DNA from: Candidatus Electrothrix aestuarii
GTDB taxonomy: Bacteria > Desulfobacterota > Desulfobulbia > Desulfobulbales > Desulfobulbaceae
Direction: 5' to 3'
DNA length: 64,000 nucleotides
Assembly: GCA_032595685.2 (NCBI GenBank)
Contig: CP159373.1
Span: 703,001-767,000, forward strand
Part shown: piece after piece, positions 44,275-54,750 of the stretch
How positions within the stretch are numbered: the first letter of the stretch is position 1
Layout: every line of letters begins with the position of its first letter
Notes under the pieces: model-generated
The model's input: the letters and a program-made list of their open reading frames with translations, nothing else
Told to the model about the DNA's origin: nothing
Databases searched by the model: none
Translations under genes and position numbers: made by a program

Positions 44275-45249
44275 ATGTCCTATTCATTCCGTATTCGCTT
44301 TGCACAATCTCCTCGTTACTCTATTGAAACGCAGGAAAACAAACTCATCTTGCCGGTACCTGATAAACAAATTTCAGTTGCACTCTGCTCAAAGCCTGAA
44401 GACATATCAATTCGCGAAGCAAGTAAGCTGGTTATAAAAGGAACAGGGTACAATTCTTTTTCAGCAGCGGAGATTGATGGACAACGCATTAAAAACGCTT
44501 TGATCGTGGCATTTGCCAGATGGCGTATCGGTGTCGATTTTTGGCAAACTATGACCGCCAAAACAATACTTACAGAAGAAGGGCTAAAACAACTAGAACA
44601 AGAGACGGGAAAAAGAGTACTTCACGACGTTGAAGGCTTAATGGTTTTCGAGTCTAATCCAAAACCAACTCTTGCGTATTTGGAGGCTGAAGACATATCG
44701 AAGTGGTGCATCTCCCATCCTCCAGAAGATATTCTCCAAGATTTTTCCAAAGCATTAGAATCGGCTCCATCTCTCTCAGAACGCGAAACACTGGCATTTC
44801 GACTTTATAATTCCTCATTATTTCAATTATTTTTTGACGCTCGTTTCCTTTTGCTGATCATGGCAATCGAGACACTGAGTGAATACGCTCCTCGGTCCGA
44901 GAAGGCAATCGCACATGTCGATATGCTCATTGAATCAACTAAAAGTTGCCGTAATCTCAGAAAAGAAGACTCGAATTCAATGATCGGTGCATTACGCTGG
45001 CTTAAGCAGGAATCAATCAGACAAGCTGGTAAACGTCTCGTCACGGAAAGGTTAGGAGACCGTATGTACGCAGACATGAATGCAGTGAAATACTTTAGCC
45101 AATGCTACGACCTACGAAGCAAACTCGTACACGGAGGAACACCTAATCGTAAAAAAATAGAAAAGTTGGTTCCTCAATTGCCCTTATTCGTCTCTGATCT
45201 TCTTACAACCCCTATTCTCGGCCCATCAGATACGGACAAAACGAATTAA
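44275..45249 (+). CDS. HEPN-like (ApeA-type) protein of unknown function
   Basis: 324 residues with a GGAG site. The N-terminal ~150 residues are unrecognised alpha/beta sequence. The C-terminal ~150 are helical (LFFDARFLLLIMAIETLSEY, NSMIGALRWLKQESI) and end in YDLRSKLVHGGTPNRKKIE. RSKLVH fits the R-x4-H motif of HEPN ribonucleases, in the position seen in ApeA-type HEPN domains. A solitary defence or stress protein is possible. Located just after the 42-bp repeats. Confidence 0.62.
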   Translation: MSYSFRIRFAQSPRYSIETQENKLILPVPDKQISVALCSKPEDISIREASKLVIKGTGYNSFSAAEIDGQRIKNALIVAFARWRIGVDFWQTMTAKTILTEEGLKQLEQETGKRVLHDVEGLMVFESNPKPTLAYLEAEDISKWCISHPPEDILQDFSKALESAPSLSERETLAFRLYNSSLFQLFFDARFLLLIMAIETLSEYAPRSEKAIAHVDMLIESTKSCRNLRKEDSNSMIGALRWLKQESIRQAGKRLVTERLGDRMYADMNAVKYFSQCYDLRSKLVHGGTPNRKKIEKLVPQLPLFVSDLLTTPILGPSDTDKTN

Positions 45250-45346
45250 TAAATTTAGTTACAAGGAGTAAACTTTCAATTCTTTCATTTGGTTCTATGA
45301 AAACTAAAAAGATATATTCACCAAAATTATAGCTAGGAGAAGCAAC

Positions 45347-47179
45347 ATGGCAATCGCCCTTCGCAGCAATGAAACAACCCAAGGTAGAAGAATGGCTGGC
45401 GCCCGCGCCCTGTGGCGGGCCAACGGCATGACCGAAGAACAGATCGGCAAACCTATTATCGCGGTGGTCAACTCCTTCACCCAGATGGTGCCAGGCCACG
45501 TCCATCTGCACGAGATCGGCCAGCAGGTGAAAAAACAGATAGAAGCCCAGGGCTGTTTTGCTGCTGAGTTCAACACCATCGCCATTGACGACGGCATCGC
45601 GATGGGTCATGACGGGATGCTCTACTCCCTGCCCTCCCGTGAGCTGATCGCCGACTCGGTGGAGTACATGTGCAACGCCCATAAGGTGGATGCCATGATC
45701 TGCATCAGCAACTGCGATAAGATCACACCGGGGATGCTCATGGCTGCCATGCGCCTGAATATTCCGGCCATCTTTGTTTCCGGCGGGCCGATGGAAGCGG
45801 GTCGGGTTAAAGGACAGGAACGCGGTTACGACCTGATCGATGCAATGGTCATGGCAGGCGACCAGGCGGTCTCTGATGAGGAAATCGCTGAAGTGGAACG
45901 GGCCGCCTGTCCCACCTGCGGTTCCTGTTCCGGCATGTTCACAGCCAACTCCATGAACTGCCTGACCGAGGCATTGGGCCTGTCCCTGCCCGGCAACGGC
46001 ACCGTAGTGGCGACCCACACGAACCGCCTAGGCCTGTTCGAGCAGGCAGCCGCCCGCATCGTGGCTATGTGCGAGGCTTGGTATGAGAACGAAGACAGCT
46101 CAGTCTTGCCCCGCTCCATTGCCACCAAGTCCGCCTTTAACAACGCAATGGCCCTGGACATCGCTATGGGCGGGTCCACCAACACCGTGCTCCATATCCT
46201 GGCTGTAGCCTACGAGGCCGGGGTGAATTTTACCATGCAGGACATTGATACCCTGTCCCGCAAGGTGCCCAACCTCTGCAAGGTGGCCCCTTCTGCTGCC
46301 TATCATGTAGAGGATGTCAACCGGGCAGGCGGTATCTTGGGAATTCTCGGCGAACTGGATAGGGCTGGTTTACTGGAAACATCAGTGAGCAGGGCTGACG
46401 GCCTGACCTTGGCGCAGGCCCTGGCGCAGTTTGATATTGCCGGAGACAGCGCAAGCCAAGCAGCCCGTACCCTCTACGCCAGTGCGCCGGGCAATAAAGG
46501 CCGCAATCTGGTCATGGGATCACAGGACACCCTGTATGATGCGCTGGATACGGATCGGGAAACGGGCTGCATCCGGGATATGGCTCATGCCTATTCCAAG
46601 GACGGTGGATTAGCAGTCCTGTACGGTAATATTGCCGAGAACGGCTGTATCGTCAAAACCGCAGGGGTTGACCCATCCATCCTCCATTTTCAGGGTAAGG
46701 CCAAGGTCTTTCATTCGCAGGAGGCAGCCTGCGAGGGCATTCTGGGCGGAGAGATTACAGCAGGTGATGTGGTCTTTATCCTCTATGAGGGTCCCAAAGG
46801 TGGGCCGGGGATGCAGGAGATGCTCTATCCCACCTCTTACCTGAAGTCCATGCACCTGGGTGCGGAATGCGCTCTGGTCACAGACGGACGCTTTTCCGGC
46901 GGCACTGCCGGGCTGTCCATCGGCCATGCCTCCCCGGAAGCAGCCGATGGCGGTGCTATCGGTCTGGTCCGAAATGGAGACCCCATTGATATTAACATCC
47001 CGGAACGGAGTATTTCTCTCCAGATCAGCGCAGAGGAACTTGCCCAACGTCGTCAGGAAGAAGAGGCCCGTGGCGATAAAGCCTTTACTCCCAACCGGGA
47101 GAGAACGGTTCCCAAATCCTTGCAGGTCTATGCCCATTTTGCGGCCTCGGCAGACAAGGGGGCGGTGCGGATGCTGTAG
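45347..47179 (+). CDS. ilvD: Dihydroxy-acid dehydratase
   Basis: 610 residues, full length for the long IlvD form. Iron-sulfur ligands in [12 protein letters not shown] and [16 protein letters not shown], then conserved [12 protein letters not shown], and [20 protein letters not shown] near the C-terminus. Converts dihydroxy-isovalerate and dihydroxy-methylvalerate to keto acids in valine and isoleucine synthesis. AGGAG precedes the ATG. A long minus-strand frame overlapping its start is a shadow. Confidence 0.97.
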   Translation: MAIALRSNETTQGRRMAGARALWRANGMTEEQIGKPIIAVVNSFTQMVPGHVHLHEIGQQVKKQIEAQGCFAAEFNTIAIDDGIAMGHDGMLYSLPSRELIADSVEYMCNAHKVDAMICISNCDKITPGMLMAAMRLNIPAIFVSGGPMEAGRVKGQERGYDLIDAMVMAGDQAVSDEEIAEVERAACPTCGSCSGMFTANSMNCLTEALGLSLPGNGTVVATHTNRLGLFEQAAARIVAMCEAWYENEDSSVLPRSIATKSAFNNAMALDIAMGGSTNTVLHILAVAYEAGVNFTMQDIDTLSRKVPNLCKVAPSAAYHVEDVNRAGGILGILGELDRAGLLETSVSRADGLTLAQALAQFDIAGDSASQAARTLYASAPGNKGRNLVMGSQDTLYDALDTDRETGCIRDMAHAYSKDGGLAVLYGNIAENGCIVKTAGVDPSILHFQGKAKVFHSQEAACEGILGGEITAGDVVFILYEGPKGGPGMQEMLYPTSYLKSMHLGAECALVTDGRFSGGTAGLSIGHASPEAADGGAIGLVRNGDPIDINIPERSISLQISAEELAQRRQEEEARGDKAFTPNRERTVPKSLQVYAHFAASADKGAVRML

Positions 47180-47187
47180 ATTGCATT

Positions 47188-47273
47188 AGGGGCAGGCCCC
47201 TGTGCCTGTCCTGTTGGAACTGCCCGGCCCGGATAGTAAAAAGGGCGGACACTGGGATCCGCCCCTACCTACA
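47188..47273. repeat. Dispersed palindromic (REP-like) repeat pair
   Basis: AGGGGCAGGCCCCTGTGCCT followed by a TGTCC segment and then GGGCGGA...TCCGCCCCTACC form two GC-rich palindromic units between ilvD and the convergent kinase gene. Similar 'AGGGGCAGGC...GCCTGCCCCT' elements are scattered in many bacterial genomes; a related one is at 53166-53232. Confidence 0.6.
47243..47264 (-). terminator. Terminator of the hybrid histidine kinase gene
   Basis: A 7-bp GC stem (GGGCGGA with TCCGCCC) is followed on the minus strand by TTTTTA. It is part of the REP-like unit. Confidence 0.65.
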
Positions 47274-47277
47274 TCAA

Positions 47278-50200
47278 TCACCCAAAAAAACGATCCAGTT
47301 CCGCAAAGATTGCATCCAGTTCCTTGACGACCTTGCGGAACTGCTCCTTTCTCTGCTCCTCACTTGCCCGTTCCTGAACCTGCCCCTCTTCACGGCAAAG
47401 CATCTCTAACTGTAACGCCTCTTCCTGAAGCCGAGTTGCACCCACTGTTCCAGCAATACCTTTCAGGGTATGAGCTAAGCGAGTCGGTGCAGCAGGATCT
47501 TCTCCAGCCTGTGCATCCTGGAACTGTTGGGCAAAACTCCCCTGATCCTTCCGAAAGAGCTGCAAAACCTGACGATAGATCTCAGGATCATTCATGGTAT
47601 TCTTCATGCCCTTACCCGCCTCAATACCTGTAAGACCAAAGAGACTGACAGGCTCCTTGATAGGGGCTTTCTTTACTTCCGGTTCCTGCACGGCCTGTTT
47701 CTTCTTCGCTGCTGGCATTAAACTCTCAGGATGCATCAGGCGTGCCATCATGGCAAACATCTCTTCCTCACGAAAGGGCTTGCCGATATGCCCGTCCATA
47801 CCTGCCGCCTTGCTTTTTTCCCGATCACCAGCCATCACATTGGCTGTCAAGGCAATAACAGGTAGCTCACTGAACTTGGGATCCTTGCGTATCTCTGCAC
47901 AGGCAGTGTACCCATCCATCACCGGCATCTGAATATCCATGAGGACACAGTCGAACTCCTGCTGTCCGAGGATAGCCAACGCCTCTTCACCGTTATCGGC
48001 AAGAGTCACATCTATACCCTGACGACTGAGCATAAGCTGAGCGACCTCCTGATTGATCTGATTATCCTCCACCAGCAGGACTCTCGTCCCTTGAAGAAGC
48101 CTGATGATCTCGGCCAAATCAGCTTGTTTTTCAATCTCAGCATAGGGACTGCCGATCTGCTGGGGCAGAATAAAATGAAAGCAGGATCCCTGCTCATAGG
48201 CACTCTCTGCCCAAATCTTCCCGCCCATCATTTCAACCAGCCGTTTACAGATAGATAAGCCCAAGCCAGTCCCCCCGTATTTACGGGTAATCGAATTATC
48301 TGCCTGACTGAAGAGCTGAAAGAGCCCCTTTTGCTGCTCCAGGGTCATGCCAATACCGGTATCTGTCACGCTGAAATGAAGAACCACCTGCTCTTCTGTC
48401 CTATCCAGGAGCTCAACAGAGATAGAGACACTCCCCTTGTCCGTGAACTTAATCGCATTATTGACCAAATTGACCAGAATCTGCCCCAGACGCAAGGGAT
48501 CCCCCTGTAAAATATCCGGGACATTATCGGCTACATCAATATGCAAAAGCAGCCCCTTTTCCTCCGACTTCAACCCAATAAGATTATAAAGATTATCAAA
48601 CACAGCATGCAAATGGTAATGAATAATCTCCAAGCCCATCTTGCCTGCTTCAATCTTGGAAAAATCGAGGATATCATTTAAAATCCCGAGTAATTGCTCA
48701 GCAGAATGATGTGCCTTAGCAATATAATTCCGTTGCTCTGTGCTCAGTTCCGTTTCCAGAGCAAGCTTGGACATCCCGATAATAGCGTTCATCGGGGTGC
48801 GGAGCTCATGGCTCATATTGGCAAGAAACTTTGATTTAGCCTGACTGGCAGCCTCTGCATGCTGCTGCGCTCCAATAAGCTCCTGCTCGATTTCTTTCCT
48901 GGCCGTTATATCCAGCACAGAACCTATGGACTGCAAAGGCTTCCCGGTATCATCGTACTCGGTCTCCCCCCGCTCAAGTACATACTTGATCCGCCCATCC
49001 TCCATCAGCAGCCTATGCTCAGAGCAAAAAGGCTCCCTGCTGAGCACTGCATCTGTATAGGTAGCACTGACCATCTGCCGATCATCAGGATGCACTCGCT
49101 CAAGAAATGTATGCCAGGAAGGCTTAACCGTCTCATCAAATTCCAAGATAGCATACATTTCCGGGGACCATTCCTGCGCATTATCAGGCAGCGTCTGTCG
49201 CCAACTGCCCAGCCCGGCAATCTGCTGCGTCTGGGCCAAAAACTGCTCACTCTTCTTCAACTTTTTCTCAGCCAAACGCTCTGCTGTAATTTCACGACCG
49301 ATAATCACCAAGGCCTTACGTTGCCCATCCGGAAAGAACAAGGGCATCTTTCGCACTTCAAAGACCTGCTCCTGCCCATCGGCTCCCAGAACCTCCTCGT
49401 AATCAATAAACATCTCCTTGACCTGCCAGGCCTCCTGATCACTGGTAATACAGGAGAGATGGGATCTTCTCCAGCCAAGACGCTCTTCAGCAAGCTCCAG
49501 ATCGTTCTTTCCTTGCCAGGGATAGTCTTCAATCTGGAACAATTCTCTCGCCGTCCGATTCGTCAGCTGCCAACGCCCTTCCCCATCCTTGAGAAAGGCG
49601 GCGTCGGGCAAGGTTTCCATAAAGGTAATCAGGTTTTCATAATTTGCCTGCCTCTGGGTCTCAGCCTCTTTTCTTTGGGTGATATCTATATGCACCCCCA
49701 TAAAACGCTCCACCTCTCCCTGGAGGCCCCGACGGACAACTCGCCCTACATCACGAATCCACGTCCATTGCCCACCAAAGCTACGCACCCGATATTCTGT
49801 ACAATAGCAATTATCGTCACCATCAAAAAAAAGTTCCCGAATCGCTATAACCTCCTGAAGATCAGCAGGATGAACCCAGTCCATCCACTGTTTCATGGTA
49901 AAGGGTACATCTCCTTGTGGAGGATAGCCCAGCATGGTGAAAAAGATATCATTGGTGTATACAGCATCACCATCCAGAGGGCGCCAATCCCATATCCCCA
50001 GATCTGCCACCTCCAGAGCAAGGGCCAATTGCTGGCGGCTCTCCTCCAACACAGCGCCGGATTCCACCAACTGCAGCTCTGTCTTACGCAAGACATGATA
50101 ATAAAAAACCAGCAGCAGAACTGCCAAACCCAATAAGATCAAAAGGAAACAATTATTCATCCTCCGGGCAAGCAGCAGTTCTTTGAGCTCATCATGAACA

Positions 50201-51111
50201 AAGACCAGATGTCCCACCTGCCTGCCGGAAATATCAAGCAAAGGTCGGTCATAAATCATGTAGAACATATTCTCTGGAAAGATAAACCGATGCAAAAAAT
50301 TCTGAAACCTGTGGTCTTCGCCCTGCTCCCTGCCGAGATAGGCAAAACGCTCCGGCAAGGTATTGATCATGATTACCCGGTCAGAAAATGCAGACCAATC
50401 CGCTGACCGATTCAACATCGCCATACCCAAGGCCCAGCCTTTCCGTTCAACAAGCTGTTTTTTCACGGTCAGCAAGTAGCCATCAACCGTATCAGATTGC
50501 CGAAAAGCGGACACGACTGAGGCCAACTCTCTCCCCAGCTCCAGATACCCGATCAACTTGCCCCCAGCATACCAGGGTATAACGGCCCGTAAGGTCAGAG
50601 TCCCCAAGGGGCCAAGCTCCAGACCGGAGGCAACGTCTCCTGTTTTACTGGCCTCCTGTATGGTTGAACGTTCAATTCGATCCCCATAACGTTGTGGCTG
50701 ATGCACCCTGAGAAAATTCACCCTGTTTGGCAGGTGATAATAAAAATGGGTAATATGGTATTCCTGACTCAGTTTTCTTTCCAGATTATGGCTGGTTTCC
50801 AGAAGCAAATCCCGATCTCTGGCAAGAAAATACTGTTGCAGAGCCGGATTCTCCCGTAACACCATTAATAATGCGCGCAGGTTATTTTCCGCTTCATTGA
50901 TCCGATTCGAGTATACATCTTCAACGGTCTGTTTCCACTCCTGAAACCGCACCTCATCCTGCTGCCGATACATCCAAAAAACCGAGATAAGATAGACCAA
51001 GCCCAGCAGTACCATTCCAGCCAGAATATAACAAAATATCCCTTTCTTAATCGCATAGACACCTTGAGGGAGCCTTCCCGTCAGAGTATTATGTATTTCT
51101 TTTGTCCTCAT
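47278..51111 (-). CDS. Hybrid sensor histidine kinase with PAS domains, receiver and HPt
   Basis: 1277 residues. A membrane helix at ~27-47, a ~270-residue periplasmic sensor region, a second helix at ~318-338, then three PAS/PAC units (each ending in a D-I-T/R-x4 motif such as VHIDITQRKEAE). HisKA follows with FLANMSHELRTPMNAIIGMS, and HATPase with NLVNNAIKFTDKG and GGTGLGLSICKRLVEMMGG. A receiver carries Asp in DCVLMDIQMPVMDG. A C-terminal HPt carries His in RLAHTLKGIAGTVGA. Three-step phosphorelay; no output regulator is adjacent. Confidence 0.95.
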   Translation of the reverse strand: MRTKEIHNTLTGRLPQGVYAIKKGIFCYILAGMVLLGLVYLISVFWMYRQQDEVRFQEWKQTVEDVYSNRINEAENNLRALLMVLRENPALQQYFLARDRDLLLETSHNLERKLSQEYHITHFYYHLPNRVNFLRVHQPQRYGDRIERSTIQEASKTGDVASGLELGPLGTLTLRAVIPWYAGGKLIGYLELGRELASVVSAFRQSDTVDGYLLTVKKQLVERKGWALGMAMLNRSADWSAFSDRVIMINTLPERFAYLGREQGEDHRFQNFLHRFIFPENMFYMIYDRPLLDISGRQVGHLVFVHDELKELLLARRMNNCFLLILLGLAVLLLVFYYHVLRKTELQLVESGAVLEESRQQLALALEVADLGIWDWRPLDGDAVYTNDIFFTMLGYPPQGDVPFTMKQWMDWVHPADLQEVIAIRELFFDGDDNCYCTEYRVRSFGGQWTWIRDVGRVVRRGLQGEVERFMGVHIDITQRKEAETQRQANYENLITFMETLPDAAFLKDGEGRWQLTNRTARELFQIEDYPWQGKNDLELAEERLGWRRSHLSCITSDQEAWQVKEMFIDYEEVLGADGQEQVFEVRKMPLFFPDGQRKALVIIGREITAERLAEKKLKKSEQFLAQTQQIAGLGSWRQTLPDNAQEWSPEMYAILEFDETVKPSWHTFLERVHPDDRQMVSATYTDAVLSREPFCSEHRLLMEDGRIKYVLERGETEYDDTGKPLQSIGSVLDITARKEIEQELIGAQQHAEAASQAKSKFLANMSHELRTPMNAIIGMSKLALETELSTEQRNYIAKAHHSAEQLLGILNDILDFSKIEAGKMGLEIIHYHLHAVFDNLYNLIGLKSEEKGLLLHIDVADNVPDILQGDPLRLGQILVNLVNNAIKFTDKGSVSISVELLDRTEEQVVLHFSVTDTGIGMTLEQQKGLFQLFSQADNSITRKYGGTGLGLSICKRLVEMMGGKIWAESAYEQGSCFHFILPQQIGSPYAEIEKQADLAEIIRLLQGTRVLLVEDNQINQEVAQLMLSRQGIDVTLADNGEEALAILGQQEFDCVLMDIQMPVMDGYTACAEIRKDPKFSELPVIALTANVMAGDREKSKAAGMDGHIGKPFREEEMFAMMARLMHPESLMPAAKKKQAVQEPEVKKAPIKEPVSLFGLTGIEAGKGMKNTMNDPEIYRQVLQLFRKDQGSFAQQFQDAQAGEDPAAPTRLAHTLKGIAGTVGATRLQEEALQLEMLCREEGQVQERASEEQRKEQFRKVVKELDAIFAELDRFFG

Positions 51112-51416
51112 ACGTCTCTCTCATCTCCCGGCAACGTGTAACGCATATATCGTACGGCTTCAATCCAGGGCATCTCCTTTCCAAGCCTTTCACGGCAGGT
51201 ATCCGCATGGTCTTTTCCTAACTACAAGCAGCGGACCCAGCAGACTCCTCACGGGGTAGGAAGGAGAATATATCCAAATGTATTGCCGTTTTTTTTCTCA
51301 TCGTGTAATGAGTACAGCAGAGTTTAATGCATAATATATCATTCTACACCTCGAAAGCTGAAAAGCAAAGTTGTCGACCAATATTTTCACTACCATAACG
51401 GCAGAGAGGCCTTCCA

Positions 51417-53144
51417 ATGAATATCAAGAAAATCATAGCCCTTACCCTCCTTTTTACCCTGACTGCATGTTCAGACAGGTCCCAAAAAGACGCTGAGGTA
51501 AAAAACTCAAACCAAAACACGGTTGCTCACACGGTCGCGAGTTCTCAAAAAGGCAACTCTGTGCAAAAAACGCGAGGAACAGGCTCCGCAACCACTCCTC
51601 TGCCTTCAGCTCCTCCCCAAGAATACTTGGATGCGGAGGATGCAGGCCTCATGATGGAAGAGATTCCAGCGAAAGCATTGCTGCTGACAAACGCACCTGC
51701 TCCTGAACCACAGCCCCAGTGGAACACGGAATCCTATAATGCCCTCAAAGAAAATGGTTTCACCAGCACAGCTCACGATCCTCTATCCACCTTTTCCATA
51801 GATGTAGATACGGCTTCCTACAGCAATGTACGCCGCTTCATCAATGAAGGCCGCCTCCCACCTGTCGGCGCTGTACGTATTGAGGAGATGATCAATTATT
51901 TCTCCTATACTTATCCCCAGCCAAACGACGAGCATCCTTTTTCCGTGACCACGGAACTTGGTCCCAGCCCCTGGAATGACAGCCGCAAGCTGGTTCGCAT
52001 CGGCCTAAAAGCAAAGGATATTGACAAGAAAGACCTGCCTCCGTCCAACCTTGTCTTTCTGATTGATGTGTCCGGTTCTATGTCCGATGCCAATAAACTG
52101 CCCCTCCTGCAGAAGGCCATGAAGATGCTGGTCAAACAGCTGGGAGAAAGGGATAAGATTTCCCTGGTGGTCTATGCGGGCAATGACCATGTGGTCCTGC
52201 CCCCGACCTCCTGTTCAGAACAACAGAAGATCATCAGCGCCATCGATTCACTGGGTGCAGGTGGCTCCACCCATGCCTCCAGCGGCATCACAACGGCCTA
52301 CGAACTAGCTGAACAGGCCTTGCTGTCCAAAGGGAATAACCGTATCGTCCTGGCTTCGGACGGAGATTTTAACGTAGGCATTACCAGTCGCGATGAGTTA
52401 CAAAAACTGGTTGAGGAAAAGAGGAAATCAGGCGTCTACCTGACTGTGCTCGGCTTTGGTATGGGAAATTATCACGATGATACGATGGAGATTCTTGCCG
52501 ACAAGGGCAACGGCAATTATGCCTATATAGACAATCTGCTGGAGGCGAAAAAAGTCATGGTCAAAGAGATGAGCGGTACCCTCTTTGCCTTGGCAAGCGA
52601 TGTCAAAATCCAGGTGGAATTTAACCCGGCAAAGATTGCTGCCTACCGGCTTATCGGTTATGAAAACCGAGCCCTGGCAGATGAAGACTTTAATGATGAC
52701 AAAAAAGATGCCGGTGAAATCGGGGTGGGACACACAGTCACGGCCCTTTATGAACTCATCCCGGTGGGTGCTGCCGGCCACCCCTCAGTGGACCCGCTCA
52801 AATATCAAAAGTATCAGAAGCCCGAACAAAGTGCAGAGGCCTCGTATGCCGACGAGCTCATGACCGTCAAACTCCGCTATAAGCCGCTTCAGTCCGCAAA
52901 ATCTGTCCTGCTCAGCACAGTGGTCAAGGAGAAGAATCCGACCTTAGAGGAAACCAGCAACGATTTCCGTTTTGCCGCTGCTGTTGCCGGTTTCGGGATG
53001 TTACTCGGCGAGTCCGAACATGGCGAGGGCGTCACCTGGCCGCAGGTTCTCAGCCTTGCCAAAGGCGCAAAAGGCCAGGATGAAGAAGGCTACCGAGCTG
53101 AGTTTATACGGCTTGTCGAAACGGCAGAACTCTTGAAAAAATAA
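51417..53144 (+). CDS. YfbK-like von Willebrand factor A domain lipoprotein
   Basis: 575 residues. Lipobox LTACS (Cys ~19), a ~90-residue disordered Ser/Thr/Pro linker, a VWA_N segment (FSIDVDTASYSNVRRFINEG, RIEEMINYFSYTYPQP), a VWA domain with the MIDAS motif VFLIDVSGSMSDANKL, and a C-terminal YfbK domain (LRYKPLQSAKSVLLSTVV, DFRFAAAVAGFGMLLGES). Envelope protein of unclear biological role, widespread in Bacteroidetes and Proteobacteria. Confidence 0.93.
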   Translation: MNIKKIIALTLLFTLTACSDRSQKDAEVKNSNQNTVAHTVASSQKGNSVQKTRGTGSATTPLPSAPPQEYLDAEDAGLMMEEIPAKALLLTNAPAPEPQPQWNTESYNALKENGFTSTAHDPLSTFSIDVDTASYSNVRRFINEGRLPPVGAVRIEEMINYFSYTYPQPNDEHPFSVTTELGPSPWNDSRKLVRIGLKAKDIDKKDLPPSNLVFLIDVSGSMSDANKLPLLQKAMKMLVKQLGERDKISLVVYAGNDHVVLPPTSCSEQQKIISAIDSLGAGGSTHASSGITTAYELAEQALLSKGNNRIVLASDGDFNVGITSRDELQKLVEEKRKSGVYLTVLGFGMGNYHDDTMEILADKGNGNYAYIDNLLEAKKVMVKEMSGTLFALASDVKIQVEFNPAKIAAYRLIGYENRALADEDFNDDKKDAGEIGVGHTVTALYELIPVGAAGHPSVDPLKYQKYQKPEQSAEASYADELMTVKLRYKPLQSAKSVLLSTVVKEKNPTLEETSNDFRFAAAVAGFGMLLGESEHGEGVTWPQVLSLAKGAKGQDEEGYRAEFIRLVETAELLKK

Positions 53145-53165
53145 TTACGTTCCCGGCCTCTTAGA

Positions 53166-53232
53166 GCGCCCCCCCTGTGCTTGCCCTGGCTGCCTTCAGA
53201 TACAGGGCAGGTACAGGACCTGCCCCTGCAAC
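53166..53232. repeat. Dispersed palindromic (REP-like) repeat
   Basis: Contains GCCCCCCCTGTGCTTGCCCT-type sequence and a perfect GGGCAGGT/ACCTGCCC hairpin (53205-53225). It resembles the unit after ilvD at 47188. Confidence 0.5.
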
Positions 53233-53268
53233 ATATACTGACAACAAAACAACAGCACGACATTCACC

Positions 53269-53853
53269 ATGATGAGATTTCTCCCTGGGATTTTTCTTCT
53301 CCAGGCCGTGACAGGAGGGCTTGCCTATCTTCTCATAACAGGAGGCAGCTCCATCGAGAACAACCTTCTCTTTGCCCTGGTCGCTCTGGACATTGCCTTT
53401 ATCCTGCTGATGGCCCTCTGGTTTTCCTCCCTGGCCCGGCAGAATAATTTTGCGGCAATGGAATCGCTCAAGGAGGCCCATGCCAAGGAACGGGAAAAAC
53501 TTCGGGTCAATGCGGAGCGGCAAAAAAACAGGCTCGTGAATAAGAAACATAAGGAGATACTGCGGGAGACAAAGCGGGCCTATGCAATGACGAATATCAA
53601 GGCAGGAACCGTTGTCACTGGCCTTGTTGTCCTGGGAGGGGTTTTGCTCTACACCCAGTTTATCACCTTCGGCTCCATGCTCCTCACTGCGGGTGGAGGA
53701 GGTTTGCTGGGCTACTTAGCCCGGGCAAAGCAGGAAAACCTCTTCCGGCGCGGCCCATCGTCTCTATCGGAAATCTCACCAAAAGCCACTGAGAAACAGG
53801 AACAAAAAAAATTGACCAAAACAAGCCCCCAGTCAGCCAAAGAACTCGGGTAA
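53269..53853 (+). CDS. Membrane protein of unknown function
   Basis: 194 residues. Two N-terminal membrane helices (~4-24, ~32-54), a highly charged Lys/Arg/Glu helix (~60-105, AHAKEREKLRVNAERQKNRL), a hydrophobic pair (~112-148, containing GGVLLYTQF and TAGGGGLLGYLARAK), and a Lys/Ser-rich tail. No family recognised and no clear ribosome site. Confidence 0.6.
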   Translation: MMRFLPGIFLLQAVTGGLAYLLITGGSSIENNLLFALVALDIAFILLMALWFSSLARQNNFAAMESLKEAHAKEREKLRVNAERQKNRLVNKKHKEILRETKRAYAMTNIKAGTVVTGLVVLGGVLLYTQFITFGSMLLTAGGGGLLGYLARAKQENLFRRGPSSLSEISPKATEKQEQKKLTKTSPQSAKELG

Positions 53854-54262
53854 AATTTTTTATACTTCCCTCTGCTTATCAAAAATCCTCTCCAAATCCC
53901 CCTGAATTTTGGCACAAGGTCTTCTCTGAAAGATCTTTCTTCCGCCATAAAACAGTATCATTTTATAAAAATTTGTTCTATTTTATTCTAAGGGAGGAAA
54001 AAAGCGTCCTTGTTTGGCAAAGATTTCAGCCTGTCGTCTCTGCGACACCTCTATTTTTACGCAGTTTCGCAAACAACAGCGCCACCTGACATCAAGCACA
54101 AAACGCCCCTCCCTACCACAAAAGAGTCCAACACGTTTATATGAAAGCAGCAGGAGATTCCTTTGAAGATTCCTTTGAATCGACTGCGTTGACTTTTATA
54201 TTTTTATTGTCTCATCCCCAAGGGGTGAAGATGGGTATTATGCTGCAAAAGAGGAGGATTGA

Positions 54263-54697
54263 ATGAACTGGCTGACAAAAGCTGTACGTATCACCGTGCT
54301 CGTTGCTGTTCTGGTCTTGGGTGGAACCACACAAGGACGGACTCAATCACTTAATATCGTGGTTATTGATAGTCTTTGGGGGGCAGCTGTTGGTGGCGTT
54401 GCTGGCCTGTCCATCGGCCTGTTAAGCGACGATGATAATGATCTATTCTCCGACTATGTTGCAAAAGGAGCAGGAGTCGGTGCTGTAGGTGGCTTACTCT
54501 ATGGCCTTTTTTCTTCTCCTTCTCCCTATTACGGACAGATGTACCTCAATAATGGGCAACCCAAGGGACTGCTCCATTTCGACGCTGATGAAAATCTTCT
54601 GGCCATAAACCTAGGCAAGGTCATCCCCCGGAGACAATTTGACAAGGATCTGGAAGAAAGCAAATGGCGTCTTGACCTCTTTACGACGACTTTTTAA
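54263..54697 (+). CDS. Secreted glycine-zipper protein of unknown function
   Basis: 144 residues. Signal peptide (VLVAVLVLGGTTQG), a glycine-zipper hairpin (LWGAAVGGVAGLSIGLLSDD and GAGVGAVGGLLYGLF), then a C-terminal soluble part. AGGAGG precedes the ATG. Possibly outer-membrane associated. The 400-bp gene-free stretch upstream (53854-54262) shows no further recognisable feature. Confidence 0.72.
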   Translation: MNWLTKAVRITVLVAVLVLGGTTQGRTQSLNIVVIDSLWGAAVGGVAGLSIGLLSDDDNDLFSDYVAKGAGVGAVGGLLYGLFSSPSPYYGQMYLNNGQPKGLLHFDADENLLAINLGKVIPRRQFDKDLEESKWRLDLFTTTF

Positions 54698-54750
54698 TCT
54701 TCTTTTGCATTCTTGAGTTCTTTTTCCCAATCTGTCCAACTTGTTTTCCA

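Noticed and set aside
45212-46018. 268-codon minus-strand open frame over the ilvD start
   Set aside because: It is antisense to well-conserved ilvD sequence and is His/Gly-rich in the way shadow frames are.
48859-50136. 425-codon plus-strand open frame
   Set aside because: It lies antisense inside the hybrid histidine kinase gene, whose PAS and kinase domains are unmistakable; its own translation matches nothing.
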